A stretch of 64,000 bases of DNA, from positions 332,882-396,881 of the forward strand of contig NZ_JABEME010000004.1 of the NCBI RefSeq assembly GCF_013004645.1. The letters run 5' to 3'. The notes beneath the pieces were generated by a model. That model saw only the letters and a list, made by a program, of their open reading frames with translations. It did not search any database and had not been told where the DNA came from. The DNA is from Stenotrophomonas africana. Lineage in GTDB: Bacteria; Pseudomonadota; Gammaproteobacteria; Xanthomonadales; Xanthomonadaceae. Both the position numbers and the translations under genes were made by a program. Of the stretch, positions 20,026 through 28,419 are shown one piece after another. Within the stretch, counting starts at the first letter, position 1, and each line of letters begins with the position of its first letter.

Positions 20026-20117
20026 GGAGAATGTCTGTCCGGAATCGACGGAAAACATAGCAGTAATCGGAATCCAGGGAGGAAATAGGCTGGCGGCCCC
20101 TGTTCTGATGCCCGCCC

Positions 20118-21338
20118 ATGTCCTCCCTTGATTCCGCCGTGGCCGCTGTCCGCGCCAACGCTCGCGCACGTCTTTCGGTCGTCCTGCTGGCGGTGTCCGC
20201 CTTCGTCATCGTCACCACCGAGTTCCTGATCGTCGGCCTGTTGCCCGCTCTGGCGCGCGACCTTGGCCTGGGCATTGCCCGTGCCGGGCAGCTGGTCACC
20301 TTGTTCGCGTTCACCGTGATGCTGGCCGGGCCACCATTGACCGCGCTGCTGTCACATGTCGGCCGGCGCCGCCTGTTCGTGGCCATCCTGCTGTTGTTCG
20401 CGGGTTCCAACGCGCTGGCCGCGATGGCCACGCAGTCGTGGCTGCTGGCGCTGGCGCGGGTGCTGCCGGCACTGGCCCTGCCGGTGTTCTGGGGCACCGC
20501 CAGTGAGACTGCCGCGCAGCTGGCTCCTGCAGGGCAGGGAGGTCGTGCGGTCGCGCGGGTCTACCTGGGTATCACCGCCGCAATGCTGTTCGGTATCCCT
20601 ATGGGTACATTGGCCGCCGACGCCCTTGGTTGGCGCGGTAGCTTCTGGCTGTTGGCCGTTCTGTCGCTGTTGATGGCGGGCGCGCTGGCAGTGTGGATGC
20701 CGGACACCGTGGCCGGACCGCGGCGCGCGCTGGGCGAACAGGCACGAGTGCTGCGCCAGCCGCAGTTGCTGGGCCATGTGCTGCTGTCGGTGCTGGTGTT
20801 CACCGCGATGTTTGCTGCCTACACCTACCTGGCCGATGTGCTGGAGCGGCTGATGCAGGTACCGGCGGCACAGGTGGGCTGGTGGCTGATGGGCTTCGGA
20901 GCTGTCGGGTTGATCGGCAATGCACTGGGTGGGCGCTGGGTCGATCGCGCGCCGCTGGGCGCGACCCTGATGTTCTGCGCGGTGCTGGCGCTGGGCATGC
21001 TGGCCAGTGTCGGGCTGGCCGGCCACGGCACATTCGTGCTCATCGCACTGGCCCTGTGGGGCGTGGCGCATACCGCGTTGTTCCCCTTGTGCCAGGTGCG
21101 GGTGATGCGTGCGGCGCCCCAGGCGCAGGCGCTGGCGGGAACCTTGAATGTGTCCGCGGCCAACGCCGGAATCGGCCTGGGCGCGCTGCTGGGAGGTGGG
21201 GCCATCGAACGCTTCGGGCTTGCCTCGCTGGGCGTGGTGGCCGCTGCCGTGGCGCTGCTGGCAATCGTCGCGGGCCTGCTGCTGCGGCGGCTTGCCCGGT
21301 CTCGTTCATCCATGCATGGCGTCGATCTGCCTCATTGA
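20118..21338 (+). CDS. MFS transporter, DHA1 family efflux pump
   Basis: Inner-membrane drug/sugar exporter of 406 residues with 12 predicted transmembrane helices. The start of helix 1 has the VTTEFLIVGLLP block common in AraJ/YdhP-type exporters, and the loop after helix 2 carries HVGRRRLF, the MFS motif A position. Divergent from a LysR regulator that likely controls it. Followed by an intrinsic terminator at 21346-21382. Substrate unknown. Confidence 0.88.
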   Translation: MSSLDSAVAAVRANARARLSVVLLAVSAFVIVTTEFLIVGLLPALARDLGLGIARAGQLVTLFAFTVMLAGPPLTALLSHVGRRRLFVAILLLFAGSNALAAMATQSWLLALARVLPALALPVFWGTASETAAQLAPAGQGGRAVARVYLGITAAMLFGIPMGTLAADALGWRGSFWLLAVLSLLMAGALAVWMPDTVAGPRRALGEQARVLRQPQLLGHVLLSVLVFTAMFAAYTYLADVLERLMQVPAAQVGWWLMGFGAVGLIGNALGGRWVDRAPLGATLMFCAVLALGMLASVGLAGHGTFVLIALALWGVAHTALFPLCQVRVMRAAPQAQALAGTLNVSAANAGIGLGALLGGGAIERFGLASLGVVAAAVALLAIVAGLLLRRLARSRSSMHGVDLPH

Positions 21339-21345
21339 AAGGCAA

Positions 21346-21382
21346 ACAAAAAAGCCCGGGTGTCTGCACACCCGGGCTTCTT
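21346..21382. terminator. Bidirectional intrinsic terminator
   Basis: A run of A, then AAGCCCGGGTGT-CTGC-ACACCCGGGCTT, then CTT. The 12-bp stem lies between the convergent MFS and ribokinase genes; the A-run gives a T-run on the minus strand. Confidence 0.85.
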
Positions 21383-21406
21383 CATCCACGCGTGGCGTGG
21401 ATCTAC
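21383..21406 (-). repeat. GTAG palindromic repeat supplying the rbsK stop codon
   Basis: On the minus strand GTAGATCCACGCCACGCGTGG starts at 21406. Bases 21405-21403 (TAG) are the stop codon of rbsK. It directly abuts the terminator hairpin. Confidence 0.8.
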
Positions 21407-22368
21407 TTTGCTTCAGCGTCGGCCGGGGTGAAGCGCGGCATGGCTGCAGCAGCGCCTTCCTTCTCGGTCGAACGGCCGGCGAACTGGTTGGCGAAGCGCA
21501 CGTGGCGGGCGAACGGGGCGTCGGCCACCTGCGCCAGCGACGCGGCCAGCGCACCGTTGAAGGCGTCACCGGCACCGGTGGTGTCGATGGCCTGCACCTG
21601 TTCGGCACCCACGCGGTAGTACGGCTGGGTATCGCCGCGCAGGTTCTCGTCGGCATGCGACACGAACACGCCCACCGAACCCAGGGTCACCACCACCGTG
21701 CCGTTGCCGACCAGCTTGCGGCACAGCGCATGCAGGCTGGCGCCATCCAGCGCCGCGACGTCGTTGGCATCCACACGCTCGCCCACATGGCGGCCGAGCA
21801 GGGCGGCGAACTCGGTCTCGTTCGGGGTGATCACGTCGGCCAGCTTGAGCAGGCCGATGGTCGAGGGGGCATCGGCCGGTGCGGTGTTGAGCACGGTGGT
21901 GACGCCGGCCTCGCGGGCCGTGGCCAGTGCCGCTTCGATGGTCTGCACCGGCGATTCCAGCTGCACCAGCACCACCTTGGCGCTGGTCAGCAGGGCCTGC
22001 TGCTGTTGCAGGAAGTCGGTGCTGAGCGCGGCATTGGCACCCGGGCCGATCACGATGGTGTTGCGGCCACGGGCATCGACATAGATGCCGGCGGTGCCGG
22101 TTGGTTCGCTGCTGGCTTCGGCGATCAGGCCGAAGCCGTCCTGCGCGGCCAGCTCACGGGCGGTGGCGCCACCAGCGTCATCGCCCAGCGCGCACACGAA
22201 GTGAGTGTCGGCACCCGCGCGGCAGGCCGCCACGGCCTGGTTGAAGCCCTTGCCACCGGGGCCGGTGCTGTAACGGCCGGCAATGGTCGCACCCGGTGCC
22301 GGCAGCGACTCGCACCGCCACACGTGATCGACATTGAAGGAACCGACGACAACGACACTGCTGCTCAT
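21403..22368 (-). CDS. rbsK: Ribokinase
   Basis: PfkB-family sugar kinase of 321 residues that should phosphorylate ribose at O5. Signatures are GSFNVDHVWRCESLPAPG, the GGKGFNQAVAACRAG sugar-binding block, NTAPA, TPNETEFAALLG, and the catalytic DTTGAGDAFNGALA with its Asp base. Start MSSSVVVVG at 22368. It lies 25 bases behind the nucleoside transporter gene on the same strand, so the two form an operon for nucleoside ribose use, although no nucleoside hydrolase gene is next to them. Confidence 0.93.
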   Translation of the reverse strand: MSSSVVVVGSFNVDHVWRCESLPAPGATIAGRYSTGPGGKGFNQAVAACRAGADTHFVCALGDDAGGATARELAAQDGFGLIAEASSEPTGTAGIYVDARGRNTIVIGPGANAALSTDFLQQQQALLTSAKVVLVQLESPVQTIEAALATAREAGVTTVLNTAPADAPSTIGLLKLADVITPNETEFAALLGRHVGERVDANDVAALDGASLHALCRKLVGNGTVVVTLGSVGVFVSHADENLRGDTQPYYRVGAEQVQAIDTTGAGDAFNGALAASLAQVADAPFARHVRFANQFAGRSTEKEGAAAAMPRFTPADAEAK

Positions 22369-22393
22369 AGGGAATCTTTTCTCAACCAAGGGT

Positions 22394-23692
22394 TCAACTG
22401 AAGTGCGTCAGCACGCCGGCGATGGTCGCCGTCATGAAGGTGGCAATGGTACCGCCCAGCACGGCGCGCAGGCCGAACTTGGCCAGGTCGTGGCGACGTT
22501 CCGGGGCCAGGCCGCCGATACCGCCGATCTGGATCGCGATCGAGCTGAAGTTGGCGAAGCCGCACAGCGCGTAGGTTGCGATCAGTCGACCTTCCTCGGA
22601 CAGGCTCACGCCGGCGATCTGGCCGTTCACGATCTGCGACAGCTCGGTGTAGGCCACGAACTCGTTGATCACGACCTTCTGGCCGATCAGCGAACCAACG
22701 GTGGTGGCATCGGCCCACGGGGTGCCGATCACCCAGGCGATCGGGGCCAGTACGTAGCCGAAGATGGTCGACAGGTTGGTCGGCTTGCCGATGGCGGCGG
22801 CCAGGCCGGTCACATCGCCGATCCAGGTCAGCGGTGCGTTCAGCAGCGCGATGAGGGCGATGAAGGCCAGCAGCATCGCGCCGATATTCAGCGCCAGCTT
22901 CAGGCCGTCGCCGGCGCCGGCAGCGGCCGCGTCGATGATGTTGCTGGAGGTCTTTTCGACTTCCATCTTCACCGTGCCGCGGGTGAGCGGGGTGCCGGTT
23001 TCCGGAATCAGCAGCTTGGCCACGACCAGGGTGGCCGGTGCGGCCATGATGCTGGCCGCCAGCAGGTGCTTGGCGTAGAAGGCCTGCTGCGCCGGATCAC
23101 CGCCGCCGAGCATGCCCACGTAGGCCGCCAGCACGCCGCCGGCGATGTGCGCCATGCCGCCGATCATCATGGTCAGCAGCTCGGACTGGGTCATCTTGGC
23201 GATGTACGGGCGCACGGTCAGCGGCGCCTCGGTCTGGCCGATGAAGACGCTGGCGCAGACGCTGGTGGTTTCCGCACCCGACACGCGCATCACCTTGGTG
23301 ATCGACCAGGCCATCACGCGCACGATGCCCTGCATGATGTTGAGGTGGTACATCACCCCCATCAGCGCAGAGAAGAAGATGATGGTCGGCAACACCTGGA
23401 AGGCGAAGATGAAGCCGTAATTCTTGGTATCCATCAACGAGCCGAAGATGAAGCCCGAGCCCTCGTTGACGAAGCTGAGGATCTTGACGAAGCCCTTGCC
23501 CAGCGCATCGAACACATCGCGTCCGCCCGGCACCAGGATCACCAGCGCCGCGAAGGCGATCTGCAGGGTGATACCGGTGGCAACCAGCTTCCAGTCAACC
23601 GCGCGCTTGTTATTGGAAAACAACCAGGTGATGCCGATCAGCACCGCCAACCCGAACAGGCCGAAGCCGATCCTGCCCAAACCTTCGACCAT
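22394..23692 (-). CDS. Concentrative nucleoside transporter (CNT/NupC family)
   Basis: Inner-membrane nucleoside uptake carrier of 432 residues driven by protons or sodium. Multiple membrane helices; family signatures include GQTEAPL in the region of the nucleoside site, GGMAHIAGGVLAAYV, and GFANFSSIAIQIGGIGG near the end. Start ATG at 23692. First gene of a two-gene unit with rbsK. Confidence 0.92.
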   Translation of the reverse strand: MVEGLGRIGFGLFGLAVLIGITWLFSNNKRAVDWKLVATGITLQIAFAALVILVPGGRDVFDALGKGFVKILSFVNEGSGFIFGSLMDTKNYGFIFAFQVLPTIIFFSALMGVMYHLNIMQGIVRVMAWSITKVMRVSGAETTSVCASVFIGQTEAPLTVRPYIAKMTQSELLTMMIGGMAHIAGGVLAAYVGMLGGGDPAQQAFYAKHLLAASIMAAPATLVVAKLLIPETGTPLTRGTVKMEVEKTSSNIIDAAAAGAGDGLKLALNIGAMLLAFIALIALLNAPLTWIGDVTGLAAAIGKPTNLSTIFGYVLAPIAWVIGTPWADATTVGSLIGQKVVINEFVAYTELSQIVNGQIAGVSLSEEGRLIATYALCGFANFSSIAIQIGGIGGLAPERRHDLAKFGLRAVLGGTIATFMTATIAGVLTHFS

Positions 23693-23885
23693 GTGAGTGA
23701 CTCCCCTGGGGCGTCGCGAAAAACGGGAAGCCTAGTGCAGGGCAGGGGCCGGGGCAAGAAAAAGCAGCGTGTGCGCGGCCAACGGTACCGATCAGGCCAG
23801 CAACGGCAAGGGCTTGCGCCTGGCGGCGGCAGGTAGAATGGGGTTCGATCCCGGCCCGGATGCGGGCCCGCAACAGGAGATTCGC

Positions 23886-24857
23886 ATGCAATACCGTCGC
23901 CTGGGCTCCACCGGCCTGCCGATTTCAGCCTTGTCCTTCGGCGCCTGGGTGACCTTCGGCGACCAGGTCCCGCGCGATGAGGCCCGCAACCTCGTGGCCG
24001 CCGCCTGGGATCATGGCGTCAACTTCTTCGACAACGCCGAGGGCTATGCCAACGGCCGCGCCGAACAGGTCATGGGTGACGTGATCACCGACCTGCGCCT
24101 GCCGCGCGACGGCTTCTGCGTGTCCAGCAAGGTGTTCTTCGGCAGCGCCAAGGACCCGCGGCCGACCCAGCGCGGCCTGTCGCGCAAGCACGTGACCGAC
24201 GCCTGCCACGCCGCGCTCAAGCGCCTGCGGGTGGACTACCTGGACCTTTATTACTGCCATCGCCCGGATCCGGATGCACCGATTGCCGAGACCGTGCACG
24301 CCATGGACACTCTCGTGCGCCAGGGAAAGATCCTCTACTGGGGCACCTCGGAATGGTCGGCGGTGCAGATCCAGCAGGCGCTGGACATCGCCGAGGCGCG
24401 CAACCTGCAGGGCCCGTCGATGGAGCAGCCCCAGTACAACCTGCTGCACCGCGAACGCGTCGAGGTCGAGTATGCGCCGCTGTACGCCCGCGCTGGCCTG
24501 GGCACCACCATCTTCTCGCCGCTGGCCTCGGGCCTGCTCACCGGCAAGTACGACCGGGGCATCCCGGCCGACGCTCGGCTGGGGCGGGAAGGCATGGAGT
24601 GGCTGCAGGATCTGGTGCTGGGGGACGACACCGAGGCCCGCCTGGCCCAGGTGCGTCGTTTCAGCGAGGTGGCGCGCGTGCTGGGGCACGCCCCTGCCAC
24701 GTTGGCCATTGCATGGTGCCTGCGCAACCCGAACGTTTCCAGCGTGATCCTCGGCGCCAGCCGGGTCAGCCAGCTGCTGCAGAACCTGAAGGCACTGGAC
24801 GTGCTGGAGCAGGTCGACGCGGGCGGCTGGGCGCAGGTCGAAGCCGTCTTCGCCTGA
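23886..24857 (+). CDS. Aldo/keto reductase
   Basis: NADPH-dependent oxidoreductase of 323 residues with a TIM-barrel fold, closest to the potassium-channel beta-subunit/YghZ-type group. The catalytic tetrad is visible: Asp and Tyr in FFDNAEGYANG, Lys in VSSKVFFG, and His in YYCHRPDPD. C-terminal ILGASRVSQLLQNL fits NADP binding. Start MQYRRLG at 23886 has AGGAG at 7 bases. Single gene. Substrate unknown. Confidence 0.93.
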   Translation: MQYRRLGSTGLPISALSFGAWVTFGDQVPRDEARNLVAAAWDHGVNFFDNAEGYANGRAEQVMGDVITDLRLPRDGFCVSSKVFFGSAKDPRPTQRGLSRKHVTDACHAALKRLRVDYLDLYYCHRPDPDAPIAETVHAMDTLVRQGKILYWGTSEWSAVQIQQALDIAEARNLQGPSMEQPQYNLLHRERVEVEYAPLYARAGLGTTIFSPLASGLLTGKYDRGIPADARLGREGMEWLQDLVLGDDTEARLAQVRRFSEVARVLGHAPATLAIAWCLRNPNVSSVILGASRVSQLLQNLKALDVLEQVDAGGWAQVEAVFA

Positions 24858-24927
24858 ACCCTGGGGCCGACCGGGCCTCGGGGGCCTCGGTCGGGCCGCC
24901 TTGGCCGAGGGAACAGGAACGGGAACG

Positions 24928-25005
24928 GTAGAGTCGACTGTTAGTCGACTGCTTCGAATAACCGACTGCTTCGAGCAACAGCAGTCGACTAACAGTCGAC
25001 TCTAC
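24928..25005. repeat. Inverted pair of GTAG repeats, GTCGACT variant
   Basis: GTAGAGTCGACTGTTAGTCGACT at 24928 faces AGTCGACTAACAGTCGACTCTAC ending at 25005; the two 23-bp arms are exact reverse complements. The gap holds CGACTGCTTCGA twice. It lies between the aldo/keto reductase gene and the heme operon promoter. Confidence 0.85.
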
Positions 25006-25094
25006 ATACCTGCCTCGCCATTTAATTGATGCGATCTATCGAATTTCGGAATTCGATCATTAATCTCATCAATGAAAGTGAGAATGGTTGTTGA

Positions 25095-25123
25095 TTGTCA
25101 ACTGAGAATCATTATCATTTAAC
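25095..25123 (+). promoter_or_regulatory. hemP: hemP promoter with overlapping Fur box
   Basis: A -35 TTGTCA (25095-25100) and a -10-like TTTAAC (25118-25123) are 17 bases apart. Between them TGAGAATCATTATCATTTA (25103-25121) matches the Fur consensus GATAATGATAATCATTATC in its right half. Iron-loaded Fur bound there would block the promoter. The region upstream (25020-25095) is unusually AT-rich for this chromosome. Confidence 0.78.
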
Positions 25124-25144
25124 TCGTCCCTCGCACGAGTCCAG

Positions 25145-25345
25145 ATGCTCATGAATGCTCAACCTGTACTGCTGCGCCCCGAAACGCTGACCCTCCGCGA
25201 TCGTCCCGTCCGTGTCGTTCCGCCGGAAGAGGTCATCGACAGCGAAGCCCTGCTCAAGGGCCGTCGTGAAATCCTGATCCAGCACGGCGACCGCTTCTAT
25301 CGCCTGCGGCACACCAGCAACGACAAGCTGATCCTGACCAAGTAA
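25145..25345 (+). CDS. hemP: Hemin uptake protein HemP
   Basis: Small protein of 66 residues found at the head of heme uptake operons. The conserved C-terminal part is IDSEALLKGRREILIQHGD followed by YRLRHTSNDKLILTK. An alternative ATG lies at 25151. In related bacteria HemP is needed for full expression of the heme receptor gene. It sits 22 bases after the Fur-regulated promoter and 150 bases before the receptor gene. Confidence 0.93.
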   Translation: MLMNAQPVLLRPETLTLRDRPVRVVPPEEVIDSEALLKGRREILIQHGDRFYRLRHTSNDKLILTK

Positions 25346-25498
25346 TCGCGGTCTGGTCGCCCGCCTCCCTCCCTCCTGCCGGCAGCGCCGACAGGGTGGG
25401 CGACCCGTCCGCTCCCGCTCTCTCCCCCTCGGTCTACCGCGTGCACCTTCCAGGTGTGCCGGTAACCGGGGGTTCCCCTGCCTGACCGAACGAACCCG

Positions 25499-27742
25499 AT
25501 GACCCGCCATACCTCCCTTTGCCTTGCTGTCTGGATGGCGCTGCCGCTGTCCGCCCATGCCGCTGCCACTGCCGCGCCCGATGCGCGCGAATTCGATCGG
25601 GTGCAGGTCACCGCCACCCGCACCGAGCGGGCCGTGAGTGACGTGGCGGCCACCGTGGACGTCATCGACCGTGAGCAGATGGACCGGCACCTGGTGCAGG
25701 ACATCAAGGATCTGGTGCGCTACGAGCCGGGCCTGTCGGTTACCCGCAGCGCGACCCGCTTCGGCCTGGATGGTTTCCGCATCCGTGGCCTGGACGGCAA
25801 CCGCGTGCGCATCCAGACCGACGGCATCGTCATGCCGACCCGGTTCGACATCGGTGCGTTCGCCAGTTCCAACCGCAACTTCACCGACCTCGATACGCTC
25901 AAGCGCGTGGAGATCGTGCGTGGCCCGGCCAGTTCGCTGTACGGCTCCGATGCACTCGGTGGCGTGGTCGCGTTCGTGACCAAGGACCCGGCCGACTACC
26001 TCAAGGACGGCAAGAACAGTTACTTCGGCCTGAAGTTCGGCTACGACGGCGAGTGGAAGGGCCTGCTCGGCGGTGCCACGGCCGCTTTTGGTGGCGACCA
26101 CTGGAGCGGCCTGGTCAACGTCAACCACCACCAGGGCCAGGAAACGGACAACAAGGGCACGGTACGCAGCGACAACGACACCCGCACCGCGTCCAATCCG
26201 CAGGATCGCGACGGCCGAAGCCTGCTCAGCAAGCTGGTCTATGCACCGAGTGAAGACCAGCGCTTCCGCTTGACCGTGGAAGGCAACGAAGACACCACCG
26301 ATACCAACGTGCTGTCGGCGATCGCCAGCGTTGCGCCGCGGCCGGGCGCGACGGCTGCGGCCACTGGCATGACGTCCCACGACACCCAGAAGCGCACCCG
26401 CATCTCCTTCGCCCACGAGATGGATGCGCTGGACCAGCCGTTCGCCGACAGCCTGCATTGGCAGGCGTACGCGCAGAACAGCGAGACCCGGCAGCAGACC
26501 GACGAGACCCGCACCGACGGCAGCCGCCGCCACCGCGTGTTCTCCTTCGACCAGCATGCCTATGGCCTGCAGGCGCAGTTCAACAAGGCGTTCACCACCG
26601 GCAGCATCGAGCACGCGTTGACCTACGGTTTCGAAGGCACCCGTACCGAGATCCGCCAGAAGCGCGACGGCTACCAGGTCAGCAAGGCTGGCGTGGTCAG
26701 CAACACGGTGCTGCCGGACACCTTCCCGGTGCGTGACTTCCCGATCAGCAAGACCACCGAGCTGGGCCTGTATGCACAGGATGAGATGCGTTTTGCCGAT
26801 GGCCGGTTGTCGCTGGTGCCGGGCGTGCGCGTGGACCGCTATGAGCTGAAGCCGGAAGTGGACAGCATCTTCGCCGAAGACAACCCGACCACGGCCGTGG
26901 CGCAGCTGAAGAAGACCAGCGTGTCGCCGAAGCTGGGCATGGTCTGGCGCTTCACCGACCAGTGGTCGCTGTTCGCCGGTTATGCGCGTGGCTTCCGTTC
27001 GCCGCCCTACAACGACGTCAACATCGGCCTGACCAACGTGGCCTTCGGTTACACCGCCATCGCCAACCCGGACCTGAAGCCGGAAACCAGCGACGGCTAC
27101 GAGCTGGGCCTGCGCTTCATCGCACCGGCGGCGTACGTCAGCGTCAGCGGCTACTACAACGACTACAAGGACTTCATCGAGTCCAACGTCAACACTGGCC
27201 GCAACGCACAGGGCCTGATGGTGTTCCAGTCGCAGAACATCGCCGACGCGCGCATCTACGGCGCGGAAATGAAGGCCGGCATCGAGTTCGGCGAACTCAG
27301 CCCGGCGCTGAAGGGCTGGGCGCTGCGCAGTGCGTTGGCATGGTCGCGTGGTGACAACCGGACCGATGACGAACCGCTGGCCTCGGTCGACCCATTACGC
27401 GGCACGCTGGGCCTGATGTACGACACCGATACCTGGGGCGTCGAACTGGCTGGCACCTTCGTACAACGCAAGAACCGCCTGCCGCCGCCTGCTGCGCAGA
27501 CCAATCCGAACGCACCGGCGCCGTTCGTCTACCAGCCGGCCGGCTACGGCGTGCTGGACCTGATGGCGCACTGGAACTTCGCACCGGGTGCCACCTTCAA
27601 TGTCGGCGTGTTCAACCTGGCCGACAAGCGCTACATCGAATGGTCGTCGATCACCCCGAGCCTGATCACCAATCGCGCACTGAGCGATCGTTACAGCAGC
27701 CCGGGCCGCACCTTCTCCGCCAGCCTTGCCGTTTCCTGGTGA
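25499..27742 (+). CDS. TonB-dependent heme/hemoglobin receptor
   Basis: Outer-membrane gated barrel of 747 residues for heme uptake. A signal peptide (about 1-22, ending AHA) is followed by a TonB-box-like FDRVQVTATR, a plug domain with VRYEPGLSVTRSATRFG and RIRGLDGNRVRIQTDG, then the barrel. The heme-receptor signatures are GYARGFRSPPYND (FRAP-like) and NPDLKPETSDGYELG (NPDL). The last strand ends ASLAVSW with the terminal aromatic residue. Belongs to the hemoglobin/transferrin/lactoferrin receptor group. Controlled through the Fur box upstream of hemP. Confidence 0.93.
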   Translation: MTRHTSLCLAVWMALPLSAHAAATAAPDAREFDRVQVTATRTERAVSDVAATVDVIDREQMDRHLVQDIKDLVRYEPGLSVTRSATRFGLDGFRIRGLDGNRVRIQTDGIVMPTRFDIGAFASSNRNFTDLDTLKRVEIVRGPASSLYGSDALGGVVAFVTKDPADYLKDGKNSYFGLKFGYDGEWKGLLGGATAAFGGDHWSGLVNVNHHQGQETDNKGTVRSDNDTRTASNPQDRDGRSLLSKLVYAPSEDQRFRLTVEGNEDTTDTNVLSAIASVAPRPGATAAATGMTSHDTQKRTRISFAHEMDALDQPFADSLHWQAYAQNSETRQQTDETRTDGSRRHRVFSFDQHAYGLQAQFNKAFTTGSIEHALTYGFEGTRTEIRQKRDGYQVSKAGVVSNTVLPDTFPVRDFPISKTTELGLYAQDEMRFADGRLSLVPGVRVDRYELKPEVDSIFAEDNPTTAVAQLKKTSVSPKLGMVWRFTDQWSLFAGYARGFRSPPYNDVNIGLTNVAFGYTAIANPDLKPETSDGYELGLRFIAPAAYVSVSGYYNDYKDFIESNVNTGRNAQGLMVFQSQNIADARIYGAEMKAGIEFGELSPALKGWALRSALAWSRGDNRTDDEPLASVDPLRGTLGLMYDTDTWGVELAGTFVQRKNRLPPPAAQTNPNAPAPFVYQPAGYGVLDLMAHWNFAPGATFNVGVFNLADKRYIEWSSITPSLITNRALSDRYSSPGRTFSASLAVSW

Positions 27743-27746
27743 CCTC

Positions 27747-28346
27747 ATGAGCCGAGCACTGTCCGCACGCAGGAATGATTCCATCGCCGCGCCGCACAGC
27801 GCGGCCTGGCCGACCCCGGCACAGCTGGCCACGCTCGGCACCGTGTTGTGCCTGTACCACGCCGACGGCAACGAGCTGGGCGGGTGGCGCCAGGCCGTAC
27901 GCGTGCACGCCTGCCAGGGCGTGGACAGCGAGGGCCTGCGCGAAAGCCTGTGCTTCCTTGATGGCCGCGGCCGCTGCGTGTGGCGCCTGTACCTGCTGCC
28001 GGACAGCGACTTCCTGGCCTGGGACCGGCTGGTAGCCGCGCTGCCGCCGGGACCGGAACACGACAGCGATGGCAGCGTCGGCGAACGCCTGTGGCGGCGC
28101 CTGGCCGGCCATCTCGGTGGCCAGCGCTGGCGCCTGTGCGCGCTGCGCCTGCATGCCGCCGACGACGGGCGCACGCTGGCTGCCAGCCTGTCGACCCTGT
28201 CTTCGCTGGGCGCGGCCACCGCGCGCCGCATCGCCCGCCTGGAAAACGCTGAAGGCGAACTGGCGATTGACGACTGCTGCTGTGCCGATGCCGCGCGGCG
28301 TCCGGCGCTGCGGGTTCCCGGCGACCTGCCGCTGATCCGCCTGTGA
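27747..28346 (+). CDS. HemS/HutX-like small protein of the heme operon
   Basis: Protein of 199 residues, 4 bases after the receptor gene. The segment ESLCFLDGRGRCVWRLYLL then SDFLAWDRLV recalls the repeat unit of HemS/HmuS/ChuX-type heme-binding proteins (FFD..G.AVHKIYL), but only one such unit is present and the overall match is weak. Near the C-terminus three cysteines stand in a row (DDCCCAD), a possible metal site. No signal peptide, so cytoplasmic. It could be a heme trafficking or degradation factor; that is inference from the operon and the partial motif. Confidence 0.65.
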   Translation: MSRALSARRNDSIAAPHSAAWPTPAQLATLGTVLCLYHADGNELGGWRQAVRVHACQGVDSEGLRESLCFLDGRGRCVWRLYLLPDSDFLAWDRLVAALPPGPEHDSDGSVGERLWRRLAGHLGGQRWRLCALRLHAADDGRTLAASLSTLSSLGAATARRIARLENAEGELAIDDCCCADAARRPALRVPGDLPLIRL

Positions 28347-28419
28347 CCCTCTCCTGATGGAACGCCCGTTGGCCACGGATGGCCGCTCAATGAATCTGCA
28401 ACCCCGAAGGAAGACCCTG

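Noticed and set aside
22334..23836. 500-residue rightward frame over the nucleoside transporter
   Set aside because: Antisense shadow with repetitive Gly/His/Asp content.
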